Shown: piece after piece, positions 9,028-18,684 of the stretch
How the letters are laid out: each line of letters starts with the position of its first letter
How positions within the stretch are numbered: the stretch's first letter is position 1
Assembly: GCA_964441245.1 (NCBI GenBank)
Contig: CAYTVR010000004.1
Span: 1 to 64,000, forward strand
Length of the DNA: 64,000 nucleotides
From: JALZUU01 sp964441245
GTDB lineage: Bacteria > Bacteroidota > Bacteroidia > Chitinophagales > Saprospiraceae
Direction: 5' to 3'
Notes under the pieces: model-generated
What the model was told of the DNA's origin: nothing
What the model saw: only the letters and a program-made list of their open reading frames with translations
Databases searched by the model: none
Position numbers and translations under genes: made by a program

Positions 9028-10586
9028 ATGAAAAAAGTAGTCTTCCTTCTAATATTTTGCTTATCATATTCCTTGACCCATGCTCAAAAAGGTCCATTAA
9101 TCACTAATTCTAAAGAATTAAAAAAGAAGAACTAAACACATCCTGGACCAAGATTTTAGGTCAAGACGAATCTGGTTACTACTTGCTGAATAAGACTGGA
9201 CAAGAACAACTCAGAAAATTACACTTAGAAAAATACTCGCCAAATCTAGATCGTATTTTTGTGAAAAACATCGATATATCTGTTCCTACCATGAGTAATT
9301 CTATGCATCATCATTCTACTCATTTAGTAAATGGTAAGGTCATTCTTCTTTTAGACGGATGGAAAAAAAGCGATAAAGAAAACACCCTTTTTGTCCAATC
9401 AGTTGATTCAGAAGGTAACATTGTTGATGATCGTATAGCTTTAGAAAAAGCTCCTGGAAAAAGTTTCCTTAAAGGCCCTAGCTTTAAGGTTACTTTATCC
9501 CCCGATCAAAGTAAACTATTAGTCCTTACTCAAATGATGCATAAGAAAAAACAGAAAGAAAAAATTCGTCTTCAAGTTTTTTCTACAACTGATTTTAGTT
9601 CTATTTGGAAAAAAGATCTAGTGCTGGAGAATGATTCAAAGAAAAACCGACGGTACAATTCCATTGCTGTTAATAATGATGGAACAGCTTACATGTACAA
9701 ATATTTTAAACTAGGTAAAAGCAACTACCAGCATCAACTTTGGACCACGAATAAGTCCCTTGCCAAAACCAGTAATATCAATCTAGAAAATCGTTTTCCT
9801 ATTTCAAAATATCTGATGATTAACGAGCAAGGGCAGTTGGAAATTTTCAGTGCTGTCCAACCATTAGATCTATATAGAAAAGGGATTTCAGGTACTTGGC
9901 ATCTTTTAGCCAATACCGAGGGAGAAATGTTATCCAGTAAAATAGAACCCCTAAGTACAAATATCTTGTCCAAATTTCTTACTGAAAATCAAGCAAAAAA
10001 AGAAAACATTGCTTTAGCTGATATATTCGTGAAAGATGTCCTTCATAAATCTGATGGTAGTTCCATTATGATTCTTGAAAAACAGAAAGTAGATTCTAAA
10101 TTGGTTAGGCAAAATCCAACTGTTTATCAAAAAAAATACGATTTTGGAAGTATCATTGTCTTATCCTTTGACAAGGACGGGAATCGTACTTCGGACGGTT
10201 ATTATAAAAAAAGCCAAGTCTTTCAAACTACCTCAAAAAAGCATTTTGGATCAATTGCCTATACTCTAGTCAATGATGAACTCTATATTTTCTGGAACTA
10301 CATCAAAGATGAATACACAACAGCTATGGAGAATTTGTTTTCATCTAAAATGGTCTATCCGCTTCTTCTATCAGGATTTACAGAAGATGATAGCTCACTC
10401 TTCCCAGGTGAAGAAAAAGAATGTGTCCCAATCCCAGGATTACTAAATGATGATAGTAAATTTATGGCTGTCGATCCATCCATTTTTTTCCCAACCCCCA
10501 AAGGGATCGTCCTATTATCTCGTATGAGAAATGAAGGCCCGGGATCAGGATATTATATGTTAAGTAAAATTCAGGTAGTAGAATAA
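9028..10586 (+). pseudogene. secreted protein gene interrupted by a single-base frameshift
   Basis: An ATG at 9028 opens a signal peptide ('VVFLLIFCLSYSLTHAQ') in a frame that stops at 9135. The main frame, open to 10586, has no ATG near its beginning, only a TTG at 9183. It reads back without a stop to the same point (EELNTSWTKILGQDESGYY). Restoring one A to the A6 run at 9120-9125 joins both into one protein of about 519 residues. The mature part resembles a repetitive beta-structure ('VTLSPDQSKLLVLTQM', 'NSIAVNNDGTAYMYKYFKLG'), but no family is recognised. It is either a recent mutation, slippage-based phase variation or an assembly error. Confidence 0.8.
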
Positions 10587-10612
10587 TATTAACAACCTAG
10601 TCTTATATCACA

Positions 10613-10665
10613 AATATTCAAGTCCTTAGTTGAGGTATTAAACAACAACTAAGGATTTGAATATT
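10613..10665. terminator. strong bidirectional terminator hairpin
   Basis: Twenty-base arms (10613-10632 and 10646-10665) pair with one mismatch around a 13-base loop. They sit between the convergent frameshifted gene and the CAT-like gene. Confidence 0.75.
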
Positions 10666-10716
10666 CATAAATTCCTCTCAAAATATTCTTTCTTTATCAA
10701 TAGACCCCGTGGACCA

Positions 10717-11349
10717 CTAAAGTAGCTCCTCTTCTAAATATTGTTCTATTTTTTGAAAATACTGACCAATATGATGTCCATCTACCACCGCATGATGTGC
10801 TTGTACTGATAAGGGCATTTTAATTCGATCTCCTTCTTGGAAAAATTTTCCCCAAACAATTCGTGGTACCGAATCCGCTCGATCATAAGGCATCGCATGC
10901 ATCACACTTGTAAAGGAAGCCCAAGGAAAACTAGATAAAAAAAGATAATCATCTCGCCCCGGTTCATCTTCTACCGTTGGATCTTTTTTTATTTTTTCAA
11001 TACGCCGTTGAGTCTCTTCAATAAAAGAAACATAATCAGCTTGGTAGTCTACATAACAAAAGCTAAAAACATCAGTCTCTTCAATTAATATTGTAAAGGA
11101 TGGATGCACCAAATCATGTTCGACCACTTGTCCATCTCGAATGCGGTGACGAAAAGAAGGAATTGAATTCGCTGTTTTACAAATCAAATAAACGATACTT
11201 GACGTAAATGGTAGATGATGTTCTTTTATATACTTTCGTAAAAAAGTAATGTCCACGTTCGCGCAAACATTAAAATGTGGATGGCTCATTTTTTCAAAAA
11301 AATCAAAATGTTTTTGACGATGTGGATTGGTATAGTTGACCATTTTCAT
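10717..11349 (-). CDS. chloramphenicol acetyltransferase-like protein
   Basis: A 210-residue protein of the CAT fold. The catalytic signature 'HHAVVDGHHIGQYFQ' near the C-terminus gives the HxxxDG active site. Other family blocks are 'FTSSIVYLICKTANSIPSFR' and 'SFPWASFTSV'. Members acetylate a hydroxyl group using acetyl-CoA and act as trimers. Chromosomal homologues in Bacteroidota need not confer chloramphenicol resistance, and there are no mobile or resistance genes around it. The start could be the ATG at 11349 or the ATG two codons on. It converges on the frameshifted gene across a strong terminator. Confidence 0.85.
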   Translation of the reverse strand: MKMVNYTNPHRQKHFDFFEKMSHPHFNVCANVDITFLRKYIKEHHLPFTSSIVYLICKTANSIPSFRHRIRDGQVVEHDLVHPSFTILIEETDVFSFCYVDYQADYVSFIEETQRRIEKIKKDPTVEDEPGRDDYLFLSSFPWASFTSVMHAMPYDRADSVPRIVWGKFFQEGDRIKMPLSVQAHHAVVDGHHIGQYFQKIEQYLEEELL

Positions 11350-11712
11350 AAAGACGATTTTTGTAAATCAAAGTCGAATATACTATATTTTACTAGACCT
11401 GAATTACCAAGCCAACAAATCTAATTATCAACAAATTATCATTAATTTTATATAAACATGTTACTTTTTTGAAGTGACGACGTATAAATAAGGTATTCGA
11501 TTGTTTTTTGGTACTTAGCAGAGATGCTCTAATCAGGTTTTGATTTTTAAACTTCTAGTTTTTTTCCCTTTCTGTACTAACGTTTTACCAATTATTAATG
11601 TCGTGTTCTTTGGTGTTTAAAGCAATAGCTTTAAAGCCAAGTATTTTATTGTTCTGAGATCAAACGTCTTAAGCTAATGCTAAATGCGTATGATCTCCAA
11701 AATTTATTTTTT
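11350..11712. other. divergent intergenic region
   Basis: Upstream of both the CAT-like gene (-) and the coiled-coil membrane protein (+), so promoters in both directions are expected. The sequence is AT-rich. I found no convincing TTTG/TAnnTTTG pair, small RNA or reading frame. Confidence 0.4.
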
Positions 11713-12903
11713 ATGAAAAAACAGGTAAAACTAAAAGCGAGAGAAACGGTTGCGACCAACCATGATTTCTACAACCTGTTCCGTCCCATTGCGCCGAGTA
11801 TCGACATTATCGGAAAGGTGGCGCAAGTGATTAGTGCCTTGACGGAAGCTATTACAATCTGGCACATTACACAAAGCGAAATGGCAGGCGCTTCTAAAGC
11901 AACTGCAATCGTGGTATCCATTATTGCTACTTTATTAGTCGTGGCCATTTTGGAATTAGGAGGTCGAAAATTTTTACAAGTTTTGACCCGAGCACTCGTT
12001 TGGAAACGTTTAAAAAACGCATGGTACATCAGTCTGTTTAGCATCGTTGCATTCATCACCATTGGCATTGGAGTGATTTCATTTCGATTGTCCACCAATG
12101 GTATCCATCATGCATTTGTATCGAATGTTCCAGTCGTTTCTTCATTCGATGATTCTGATTTGAAAAAAGAATTTCGAAGTACAACATTGGAATTGTCCGA
12201 TCACTTTGACAAAGAATTGCAATTGATTAAAGACAATCACCAAGAAGGTATGTTGAGTGTCGTTGCAAAATATGATGCGCAAATCAATGATGGTCAAATC
12301 AAGATCAAAAAGTATGATCGAAGTTATGCCAAAGGTGCAAAATGGGCCAAAGGCCATGCAGACAAGTATCGCAAAAAAGTAAGTAAACTGGAAATTGCAA
12401 GAGCAGATGCCAGAATACGATTGCAAGAAACGTATACCAAGAAAGTTGAAAAATGGCAATCTCGAAAAAACAAAGCTAGGGCTTCGGCAAAAGCAGAGTT
12501 GAATAAAAAGATTGCTGCGAATGAAGTGATAGAAGAAAAAGTACACCAATCTAAATCTAATAAAGCCAGTTTTTGGGGATCCCTGTTCTCTTTCTTGGTT
12601 GGATTTAGTGTGATTCTTGCTTTTATCTGCATCATCACTGTAGAGGTCTACCGACGAGGAAGTGGTATTGAAGTCGCTTATGATGAAGAGGATCAAGATC
12701 CTTCCATTTTAGAAATATTCTGGTTTGGCTTGACCAATCGAATGGATGGTTTCTTTCGAAGACGTGCGGAAAAATTTGCACAAATTTCTTCTCCAACTAC
12801 GCCTAATCGCAGTATTGGATTTGATTATCCAAAACCGGTCGTGAGTGGATATAGTGGCGGAGATTTACCTTCCGGTGAAATGGATGATATGGATTTGAAG
12901 TAA
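11713..12903 (+). CDS. membrane protein with long coiled coil, unknown function
   Basis: The ATG at 11713 is preferred over an in-frame ATG at 11677, because it begins the basic 'KKQVKLKARETV' start directly. Three or four membrane segments are seen: 'IGKVAQVISALTEAITIWHI', 'ATAIVVSIIATLLVVAILEL' and 'AWYISLFSIVAFITIGIGVI' in the N-terminal 150 residues, and 'FWGSLFSFLVGFSVILAFIC' at about 300. Between them lie about 150 highly charged residues, Lys-rich and probably coiled coil. The soluble tail is acidic and ends in Gly/Ser-rich sequence. The layout recalls phage or conjugative membrane proteins, but no neighbour supports that. Function unknown. Confidence 0.75.
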   Translation: MKKQVKLKARETVATNHDFYNLFRPIAPSIDIIGKVAQVISALTEAITIWHITQSEMAGASKATAIVVSIIATLLVVAILELGGRKFLQVLTRALVWKRLKNAWYISLFSIVAFITIGIGVISFRLSTNGIHHAFVSNVPVVSSFDDSDLKKEFRSTTLELSDHFDKELQLIKDNHQEGMLSVVAKYDAQINDGQIKIKKYDRSYAKGAKWAKGHADKYRKKVSKLEIARADARIRLQETYTKKVEKWQSRKNKARASAKAELNKKIAANEVIEEKVHQSKSNKASFWGSLFSFLVGFSVILAFICIITVEVYRRGSGIEVAYDEEDQDPSILEIFWFGLTNRMDGFFRRRAEKFAQISSPTTPNRSIGFDYPKPVVSGYSGGDLPSGEMDDMDLK

Positions 12904-12980
12904 GTGCTCGGTCAAAAATGTAACTTATTTAGTCTAAGCACTTAAACTGGTGAAATAATTTTAGCCATTAATTGATCATA

Positions 12981-13020
12981 AAAAGATCGTCAAGTTTTTA
13001 TTTGGCGATCTTTTCTTTTT
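12981..13020 (+). terminator. rho-independent terminator
   Basis: AAAAGATCGTCAA pairs with TTGGCGATCTTTT (one G-T pair) and is followed by TCTTTTT. It is about 80 bp after the coiled-coil membrane protein gene. The stem closely resembles the terminator at 16071. Confidence 0.8.
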
Positions 13021-13053
13021 CGTGATTTTATTGTTAACAAATTCCGTTGAAAA

Positions 13054-13084
13054 TTTGAAGTATATACAATTTTATATATATTTG
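13054..13084 (+). promoter_or_regulatory. consensus Bacteroidota promoter
   Basis: TTTG at 13054-13057, a 19-bp spacer and TATATTTG at 13077-13084 match the Bacteroidota sigma consensus exactly. Transcription would start near 13091, giving the beta-helix gene at 13347 a leader of about 255 bases. Confidence 0.7.
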
Positions 13085-13346
13085 ATATGAATCATCAAAT
13101 AAAAAATGGTAAATCTCTCATGCTATCCAAAAAAATCCACAAATTAGAGAGAATACTAAAGCAGTTATCTTTAATTCTATTACCGAAAACAACCAAATGA
13201 AAATGCCATTCAAAAAAATCAATCGCATTTTTCATTCCATTTAATGTAACAGGTCGTCACGATCAAATACCTAACGACTTACTTACTACATACAATACCT
13301 AGTAGGTTTTATTGCTATTTATTTTCTATATCTTAAAAACAACCAC
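13085..13346. other. long 5' leader of the beta-helix gene
   Basis: About 255 bases lie between the predicted start site and the ATG. A 37-codon open frame at 13087-13200 begins too close to the start site and has no recognisable content. No known riboswitch motif was recognised. Confidence 0.35.
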
Positions 13347-15929
13347 ATGAAAAACGTATTACAAACTTCACCTATTGATTCTTATCATTTCTTTTCAAAA
13401 AAAATAATTCAAAGTATTTCGCTTATTTGTGTCATGATCTTTTTTGTTGCACAACTACAAGCACAAATTTTCATCAAACAAGATGCTTCAGGTAGTAATG
13501 ACGGCTCCTCTTGGGAAAATGCATATACCAATTTACAACTCGCAATTGACAATGCGACTGCTAATGATCAGCTTTGGTTGGCTGTCGGCGTTTACAAACC
13601 TTCTGCGAATATATTGCCAGATAGTAATTGGTTTATCATTGATAAAGCCTTGGATATTTATGGTGGTTTTATTGGAACCGAAGTCGCTTTGGAGGAAAGA
13701 AATTGGACGATGAACCAAAGTATCTTAAGTGGAGATATTAATGGAGATGATATAGATGATGATTTTCAAAATCTCCGAGAAGACAATGCCCGACATGTTT
13801 TGAGGGTTTTAAATACAGATGGTTTATCTACCCTTGATGGCATCACTATTGGTCATGGGAATGCATTGTCTACTGCTCCACCTGCAGGCGCTATAGATGT
13901 ATCACCTTGGAGAGGTGGAGGTTTAGAACTATTAGCGAATGTCGTGGTTCGCAACTGTGAGATTAAACAATGTAATGGGGCTTTAGGATCAGCTTTATGG
14001 ACGACCTCTAATAATGCGGATTACAGTATCACACTTGACAATAACCATATTCATCATAATATCAGTGGTCAAGGAGCTGGGTTCGTTTTAAATGCGAGGA
14101 ACCCAATTATTCGAGATTGTATTTTTGAAGATAATCAATCCAGTGTCTTTGGTGGCGGACTTGTACTTGGAAATTCCAACGCTTTGATAGAAGATTGTAC
14201 TTTCAAAAATAATGAAGTACTTGGATCTGAGGCAGTTGGCGGTGGAATATTTATTTTTCAAAATAATTCTAACACATTTTCATCTCCAGTTATTGAAATC
14301 CGCGGTAGTGATTTCATTGAGAATAAATCACTTTTTGGAGGAGGATTACAATTCAATAATTTTTACCCTAACAGCTCCATACTAATTGATAGTTGTTTCT
14401 TTACGGATAATGTAAGTCTTGAAGGAGAGTCTGGTTCGGGAGGAGGATTCCTAATCCAAAATTTGATGAATCCGACTGGAGGTTCACCATCACTTTCTGT
14501 TCTTTTCACGAATTCCACTCTGGATAATAATACCTCCTACCAAGGAGGAGGAGGCGTTTTGTTCTCTAATTCAGAAACCGTTGATTTCCAATTTTCAAAT
14601 ACTACGTTTATTAATAACAAAGCTGACTTATACGGTGGCGGCCTAATTATCGGAAATGCAAATACCAGCATTTTGGATTGTACCTTTGAAAATAATCAAG
14701 CATCCAGTTCTCTAGGAGGTGGGCTTTTTATTTATGAAAACTCGATAAATACCGATCCCAACCCTACGATAGAGATTATCAGAAGTGATTTTTTAGAAAA
14801 TAAAGCTAGCTTTGGAGGAGGCATTGCCTTTAATAATTTCATTCCAAATAGTAACCTCTATATGGATAATTGCTATTTTTTTCAAAATGAAAGCTTAAAT
14901 TTTAATTCCATTGGCGCAGGCATAGCTCTTCAAAATATTCCTTTTGAAAATTCTCCATCCCTTTCTGCGATCATCAATAATTCCATTCTTGATGAGAATA
15001 AGGGTGTTTTAGGAGGTGGGCTTTATGTCAGAAATGATATAGATACTCTAGACATCCAGATTAATTCTACAAGCTTCCTAAATAATAGTGTCAATACTAA
15101 TGGTGGTGGTATTTATTTCGAAAATAGTATAGAGGGCATTCTTTTAGCGTCGATAAATCAAAGTACATTTTCTGATAATTCAACTGATAACCAAGGTGCT
15201 GCGATTTTCAATCAAGGGGCGAATCAATTATTAATTGAAAATACATTAATGAATACTAGTAGTGGAGGGAATACAGGTGCAGTGATTACCAATAATGGGA
15301 ATTTAACTTTACGAAATGTCTCGATGGTTGATAATTTTGTAGGAATTCAACAATTAGAAAACGGAAGTGTAACTATACAAAACACCATTATAGATAGCCA
15401 AATCGGCAATTATATTGAAACGCCAACATCCACTTTTATTAGTAAAGGAGGAAATATATCAAGCGATAACACTATGGCTAATGTACTTACTGGTTTTGAG
15501 ACCTTTGCTGATTTCAACAATGTGTCTCCAATGTTAGATATGAATTATGTGCCACAGATCAATAGTCCATGTATCGATGCTGGTAATCCTACAGACATTG
15601 TAGCCACTACCGATCTTTATGGTGCAGATCGAATTCAAGGAACTCAAATTGATATCGGCGCAATTGAAAGTGCTTTTTCTGTTTCAGTGAAAACCGTTGA
15701 AAATAAAATCATTGATATTTTTCCAAACCCATTTCAAGATCATTTAAATTTATCCGATGTCGATGGAATCAAAAACATTCGTTTAATAGATGCAACAGGA
15801 AAAATAGTTCAACAATTTTCGCCACAGCGACAACTGAACATTTCCAATCGTTTACCCAATGGATTTTATATCCTAGAATTGGATTTTGGCAAATATCAAT
15901 TGCATGAACGAGTGAGTAGAATCAAATGA
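13347..15929 (+). CDS. T9SS-exported right-handed beta-helix protein
   Basis: An 860-residue secreted protein. The signal peptide ends near residue 39 ('FFVAQLQAQ'). A domain common at the start of Pmp-like and beta-helix proteins follows ('QDASGSNDGSSWENAYTNLQ'). Beta-helix coils repeat with signatures such as 'NNxAxxxGGGL' and 'CTFxNN'. Two long units are clear duplicates ('RGSDFIENKSLFGGGLQFNN' and 'RSDFLENKASFGGGIAFNNF'). The last 75 residues are a T9SS type A sorting domain ('IFPNPFQDHLNLS' to 'GFYILELDFG'). It is probably a cell-surface adhesin or polysaccharide-binding protein. The gene stands alone between two similar terminators. Confidence 0.9.
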   Translation: MKNVLQTSPIDSYHFFSKKIIQSISLICVMIFFVAQLQAQIFIKQDASGSNDGSSWENAYTNLQLAIDNATANDQLWLAVGVYKPSANILPDSNWFIIDKALDIYGGFIGTEVALEERNWTMNQSILSGDINGDDIDDDFQNLREDNARHVLRVLNTDGLSTLDGITIGHGNALSTAPPAGAIDVSPWRGGGLELLANVVVRNCEIKQCNGALGSALWTTSNNADYSITLDNNHIHHNISGQGAGFVLNARNPIIRDCIFEDNQSSVFGGGLVLGNSNALIEDCTFKNNEVLGSEAVGGGIFIFQNNSNTFSSPVIEIRGSDFIENKSLFGGGLQFNNFYPNSSILIDSCFFTDNVSLEGESGSGGGFLIQNLMNPTGGSPSLSVLFTNSTLDNNTSYQGGGGVLFSNSETVDFQFSNTTFINNKADLYGGGLIIGNANTSILDCTFENNQASSSLGGGLFIYENSINTDPNPTIEIIRSDFLENKASFGGGIAFNNFIPNSNLYMDNCYFFQNESLNFNSIGAGIALQNIPFENSPSLSAIINNSILDENKGVLGGGLYVRNDIDTLDIQINSTSFLNNSVNTNGGGIYFENSIEGILLASINQSTFSDNSTDNQGAAIFNQGANQLLIENTLMNTSSGGNTGAVITNNGNLTLRNVSMVDNFVGIQQLENGSVTIQNTIIDSQIGNYIETPTSTFISKGGNISSDNTMANVLTGFETFADFNNVSPMLDMNYVPQINSPCIDAGNPTDIVATTDLYGADRIQGTQIDIGAIESAFSVSVKTVENKIIDIFPNPFQDHLNLSDVDGIKNIRLIDATGKIVQQFSPQRQLNISNRLPNGFYILELDFGKYQLHERVSRIK

Positions 15930-16070
15930 TTAAAATGAATTTTCCTTAAAATCTCAAACGTTACAAATTGAAATAAAATATACATTAATTATTTTAACCA
16001 GATTGCTTTTCAGAGTAATCTCGTTATTTGATTCTTAATTACGGAATCAATCCATTCATTTATAATAGGA

Positions 16071-16110
16071 AGATCGTCAATTGTTTACTTGGCGGTCTTT
16101 CTGTTTTTTA
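16071..16110 (+). terminator. rho-independent terminator
   Basis: AGATCGTCAA pairs with TTGGCGGTCT (two G-T pairs) and is followed by a T-rich tract. It ends the beta-helix transcript and is nearly the same stem as at 12981. Confidence 0.7.
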
Positions 16111-16173
16111 TAGGGCTTTACCATCAATTTATTTAAAATCCCTTATCTTTCGCACTCAACCAAAACCTAAATC

Positions 16174-17841
16174 ATGAAAAAGATCAATCACTTTCTTATT
16201 CCTTTATTAAGTCTAATCTTTTTTTGGAGCTGTAATCCAACAACGACCGATACCGACACAAAAACGGAAACAGAAACTTCTTCTGCAAGTAGTCCCGATG
16301 TAAAAAAACGATTAGCCAAATATACTCCAGTCAAACTGACTACAGATGTCACTTCTTTGACAGCTAAAGAAAAACAAATGGTTCCCATTCTAATTGAAGC
16401 TGGCCAGATTATGAATGGTTTGTTTTTATATGAAGCTTATGGCGATAATGCAGAGGCACTAAAAAAAGACAAGAGTGAAAGTTTGAAACAACTCATCGAT
16501 ATCAACTATGGTCCATGGGATCGTTTGGATGGGAATGCCCCTTTTGTAAAGGGGGTAGGACCAAAACCCGCAGGTGCTAACTACTACCCTACGGATATGA
16601 CCAAGAAAGAATTTGAAGAGGCAAAAATCAAAGATAAAGAGAGTTTATACACTTTTATCCGAAGGGATAAAAATGGGAAATTAATGAGTGTTCCTTATCA
16701 CAAACAATTTGAAGCGGAAGTAAAAAAAGTATCTGATTTATTGTTGAGTGCTGCGGAACTAGCAGATGATGCAGGTTTAAAAAATTACTTAATTCTTCGA
16801 GCAGCGGCCATGTTGGATGATGAATACCAAGCTAGTGATTTTGCATGGCTAGATATGAAAACCAATAAAATTGATGTAGTCATCGGTCCTATTGAAAATT
16901 ATGAAGATCAATTATATGGCTATAAAGCTGCTCATGAAGCTTATATCTTAATCAAGGATATGGAGTGGAGTAAGCGATTAGAAAAATTTGCCGCTTTTTT
17001 ACCTGATCTACAAAAAGGATTGCCTGTTGCTGCGGAGTATAAAAAAGAGACTCCAGGAAGAGATACAGAATTGAATGCTTATGATGTCGTTTTTTATGCC
17101 GGTGATTGTAATGCTGGTAGCAAAACGATTGCGATCAATCTTCCAAATGATGAAGAAGTTCAACTCAAAAAAGGGACTCGAAGATTACAATTGAAAAACG
17201 CGATGCGCGCGAAATTTGATAAAATCCTAACGCCTATTTCTAAAATGTTGATCGCACCAGAACAACGAAAACACATTACTTTTGACGCTTTCTTTTCGAA
17301 CACGATGTTCCATGAAGTCGCACATGGATTAGGAATTAAAAATACCATTGATGGGAAAACGACCGTTCGGAAAGCCTTGAAAGAACATTCTTCTGCACTG
17401 GAAGAAGGCAAAGCTGATATCCTCGGATTGTACATGATCAATCAATTACATGCACAAGGGGAAATCGATGGAGACCTTAAAGATTACTTGGTTACTTTTA
17501 TGGCGAGTATCTTTCGTTCTGTTCGTTTTGGCGCGAGCAGCGCACATGGAAAAGCCAACATGATTCGTTTCAATTTTTTCAATGAAGCCGGTGCTTTTGA
17601 ACGCAATGAGGCAGATGGTACTTATAAACTTAATTTTGAAAAATTTGCCGCCGCTGCAAAAGCGCTTTCTGAAAAAATCTTGACCCTCCAAGGTGATGGT
17701 AATTATGACAACGTTGCTCAATTAGTCAAAGACCAAGGCTTAATTAAAACACAACTCCAAAAAGATTTGGATCGATTGACAGAAGCCAATATTCCGGTAG
17801 ATGTCGTTTTTGAACAAGGAGTCGAGGTACTGGGATTGTAG
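16174..17841 (+). CDS. M49-like zinc metallopeptidase lipoprotein
   Basis: A 555-residue lipoprotein (lipobox Cys20 in IFFWSCNP, then a Thr/Glu-rich spacer). The zinc site is 'FHEVAHGLG' (His380, Glu381, His384) followed by 'SALEEGKADILGLY' at 410-419, which gives the third ligand. The pair matches the Zn-hydrolase domain related to dipeptidyl-peptidase III that is also fused to plant Nudix proteins. The histidine-to-glutamate spacing is shorter than in classical M49 enzymes. It probably cleaves peptides in the periplasm or at the surface. It converges on the VOC gene. Confidence 0.85.
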   Translation: MKKINHFLIPLLSLIFFWSCNPTTTDTDTKTETETSSASSPDVKKRLAKYTPVKLTTDVTSLTAKEKQMVPILIEAGQIMNGLFLYEAYGDNAEALKKDKSESLKQLIDINYGPWDRLDGNAPFVKGVGPKPAGANYYPTDMTKKEFEEAKIKDKESLYTFIRRDKNGKLMSVPYHKQFEAEVKKVSDLLLSAAELADDAGLKNYLILRAAAMLDDEYQASDFAWLDMKTNKIDVVIGPIENYEDQLYGYKAAHEAYILIKDMEWSKRLEKFAAFLPDLQKGLPVAAEYKKETPGRDTELNAYDVVFYAGDCNAGSKTIAINLPNDEEVQLKKGTRRLQLKNAMRAKFDKILTPISKMLIAPEQRKHITFDAFFSNTMFHEVAHGLGIKNTIDGKTTVRKALKEHSSALEEGKADILGLYMINQLHAQGEIDGDLKDYLVTFMASIFRSVRFGASSAHGKANMIRFNFFNEAGAFERNEADGTYKLNFEKFAAAAKALSEKILTLQGDGNYDNVAQLVKDQGLIKTQLQKDLDRLTEANIPVDVVFEQGVEVLGL

Positions 17842-17848
17842 CATTGTC

Positions 17849-17910
17849 TTTGGGTGTTAATGTATTAATGTGTTAGACTTTTCACGCACTACACTACGTT
17901 AACACCCAAA
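17849..17910. terminator. bidirectional hairpin between convergent genes
   Basis: TTTGGGTGTTA (17849-17859) pairs with TAACACCCAAA (17900-17910). It lies just after the M49-like gene and just after the oppositely oriented VOC gene. Confidence 0.6.
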
Positions 17911-17920
17911 TACATTAACA

Positions 17921-18334
17921 TTAACTCGCAAATATCTGATCGAAGTCTTTAAAGGATTTAAACTCTAAGGCGTTGCCACTTGGATCTAAAAAAAACATGG
18001 TGCCTTGTTCGCCTACCTCTCCTTTAAACCGAACATAAGGTTCTATAATAAATTCTGTTCCATACTGGCGAAGCTTTTCTGCTAGTTGTTCCCACTCGGC
18101 CCATTTCAAAATAGCTCCAAAATGTTTGATCGGAACTTTCTTACCATCGACTCCATTACTCTTCGCTTCGGTAATCTCGTCTTCAGTGAGATGAGCGGTA
18201 ATTTGGTTACCCCAAAAATCAAAATCTATCCAATGATCAGAAGTACGCCCAACGCCACATCCTAATAAATCTTCATAAAATTTTCTAGTGACTGCTAAAT
18301 CATAAACGGGAAATGCTAAATGAAAAGGTGACAT
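17921..18334 (-). CDS. VOC family (glyoxalase/bleomycin resistance-like) protein
   Basis: A 137-residue protein with two beta-alpha-beta modules of the vicinal oxygen chelate fold: 'FHLAFPVYDLAVTRKFYEDL' at the start and 'FFLDPSGNALEFKSF' at the end. His5 and the C-terminal Glu are placed as metal ligands. Small VOC proteins act as isomerases, dioxygenases or drug-binding proteins, and the substrate cannot be told here. There are no obvious functional partners. Confidence 0.88.
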   Translation of the reverse strand: MSPFHLAFPVYDLAVTRKFYEDLLGCGVGRTSDHWIDFDFWGNQITAHLTEDEITEAKSNGVDGKKVPIKHFGAILKWAEWEQLAEKLRQYGTEFIIEPYVRFKGEVGEQGTMFFLDPSGNALEFKSFKDFDQIFAS

Positions 18335-18684
18335 AGAACTGTTGGTTTGATCGTTATTAGTATTTTAATTGCTGGTTTTCGATTTGGATAATCGAAGAAA
18401 AGAAAATTTTATCTTTTTGTAAAATTCAAGGCAAGTCTATTTTAATGGAGATCATTAGAAATGAAGGGTTTTAAAACATTAACTTTTAAACAAATATAAA
18501 AATATTTTCAAGAAGGAAAACTTGTGGGTAGGTCAAAACTCAGTTTAGATATGTTCGATGGGACTATAAAATGTTGTTCAAAAGAATAGGTTTTTGGACT
18601 ACAAATATAACGTTTTTCTTCATAGATATAAAAAATTAATTATTAAATTATACATATCTAAAAGCTTCATTAAAAACTAAAATA
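18335..18684. other. intergenic region upstream of the VOC gene
   Basis: AT-rich with no supported gene. CAAATATA occurs at 18490-18497, the reverse complement of the TATATTTG box, and could be the promoter of the VOC gene. A second copy lies at about 18606. A matching upstream TTTG at the right distance is not clear for either. Confidence 0.4.

Noticed and set aside
10717..11349. Chloramphenicol resistance gene
   Set aside because: The fold and HxxxDG site are clear, but the context is chromosomal and non-mobile; resistance cannot be claimed from sequence.
12142..12696. 184-residue frame on the minus strand
   Set aside because: It runs antisense to the well-supported coiled-coil membrane protein and has the Phe/Ile/Ser-rich composition of a shadow of Lys/Glu-rich coding sequence.
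13087..13200. 37-codon frame in the beta-helix leader
   Set aside because: It begins about where the predicted transcript would start, so it would have no leader, and it carries no recognisable feature.
13347..15929. Repeats in the beta-helix gene as a CRISPR array or DNA repeat
   Set aside because: The periodicity is in the protein (GGG and CTF..N turns) within one long open frame, with no regular spacers.
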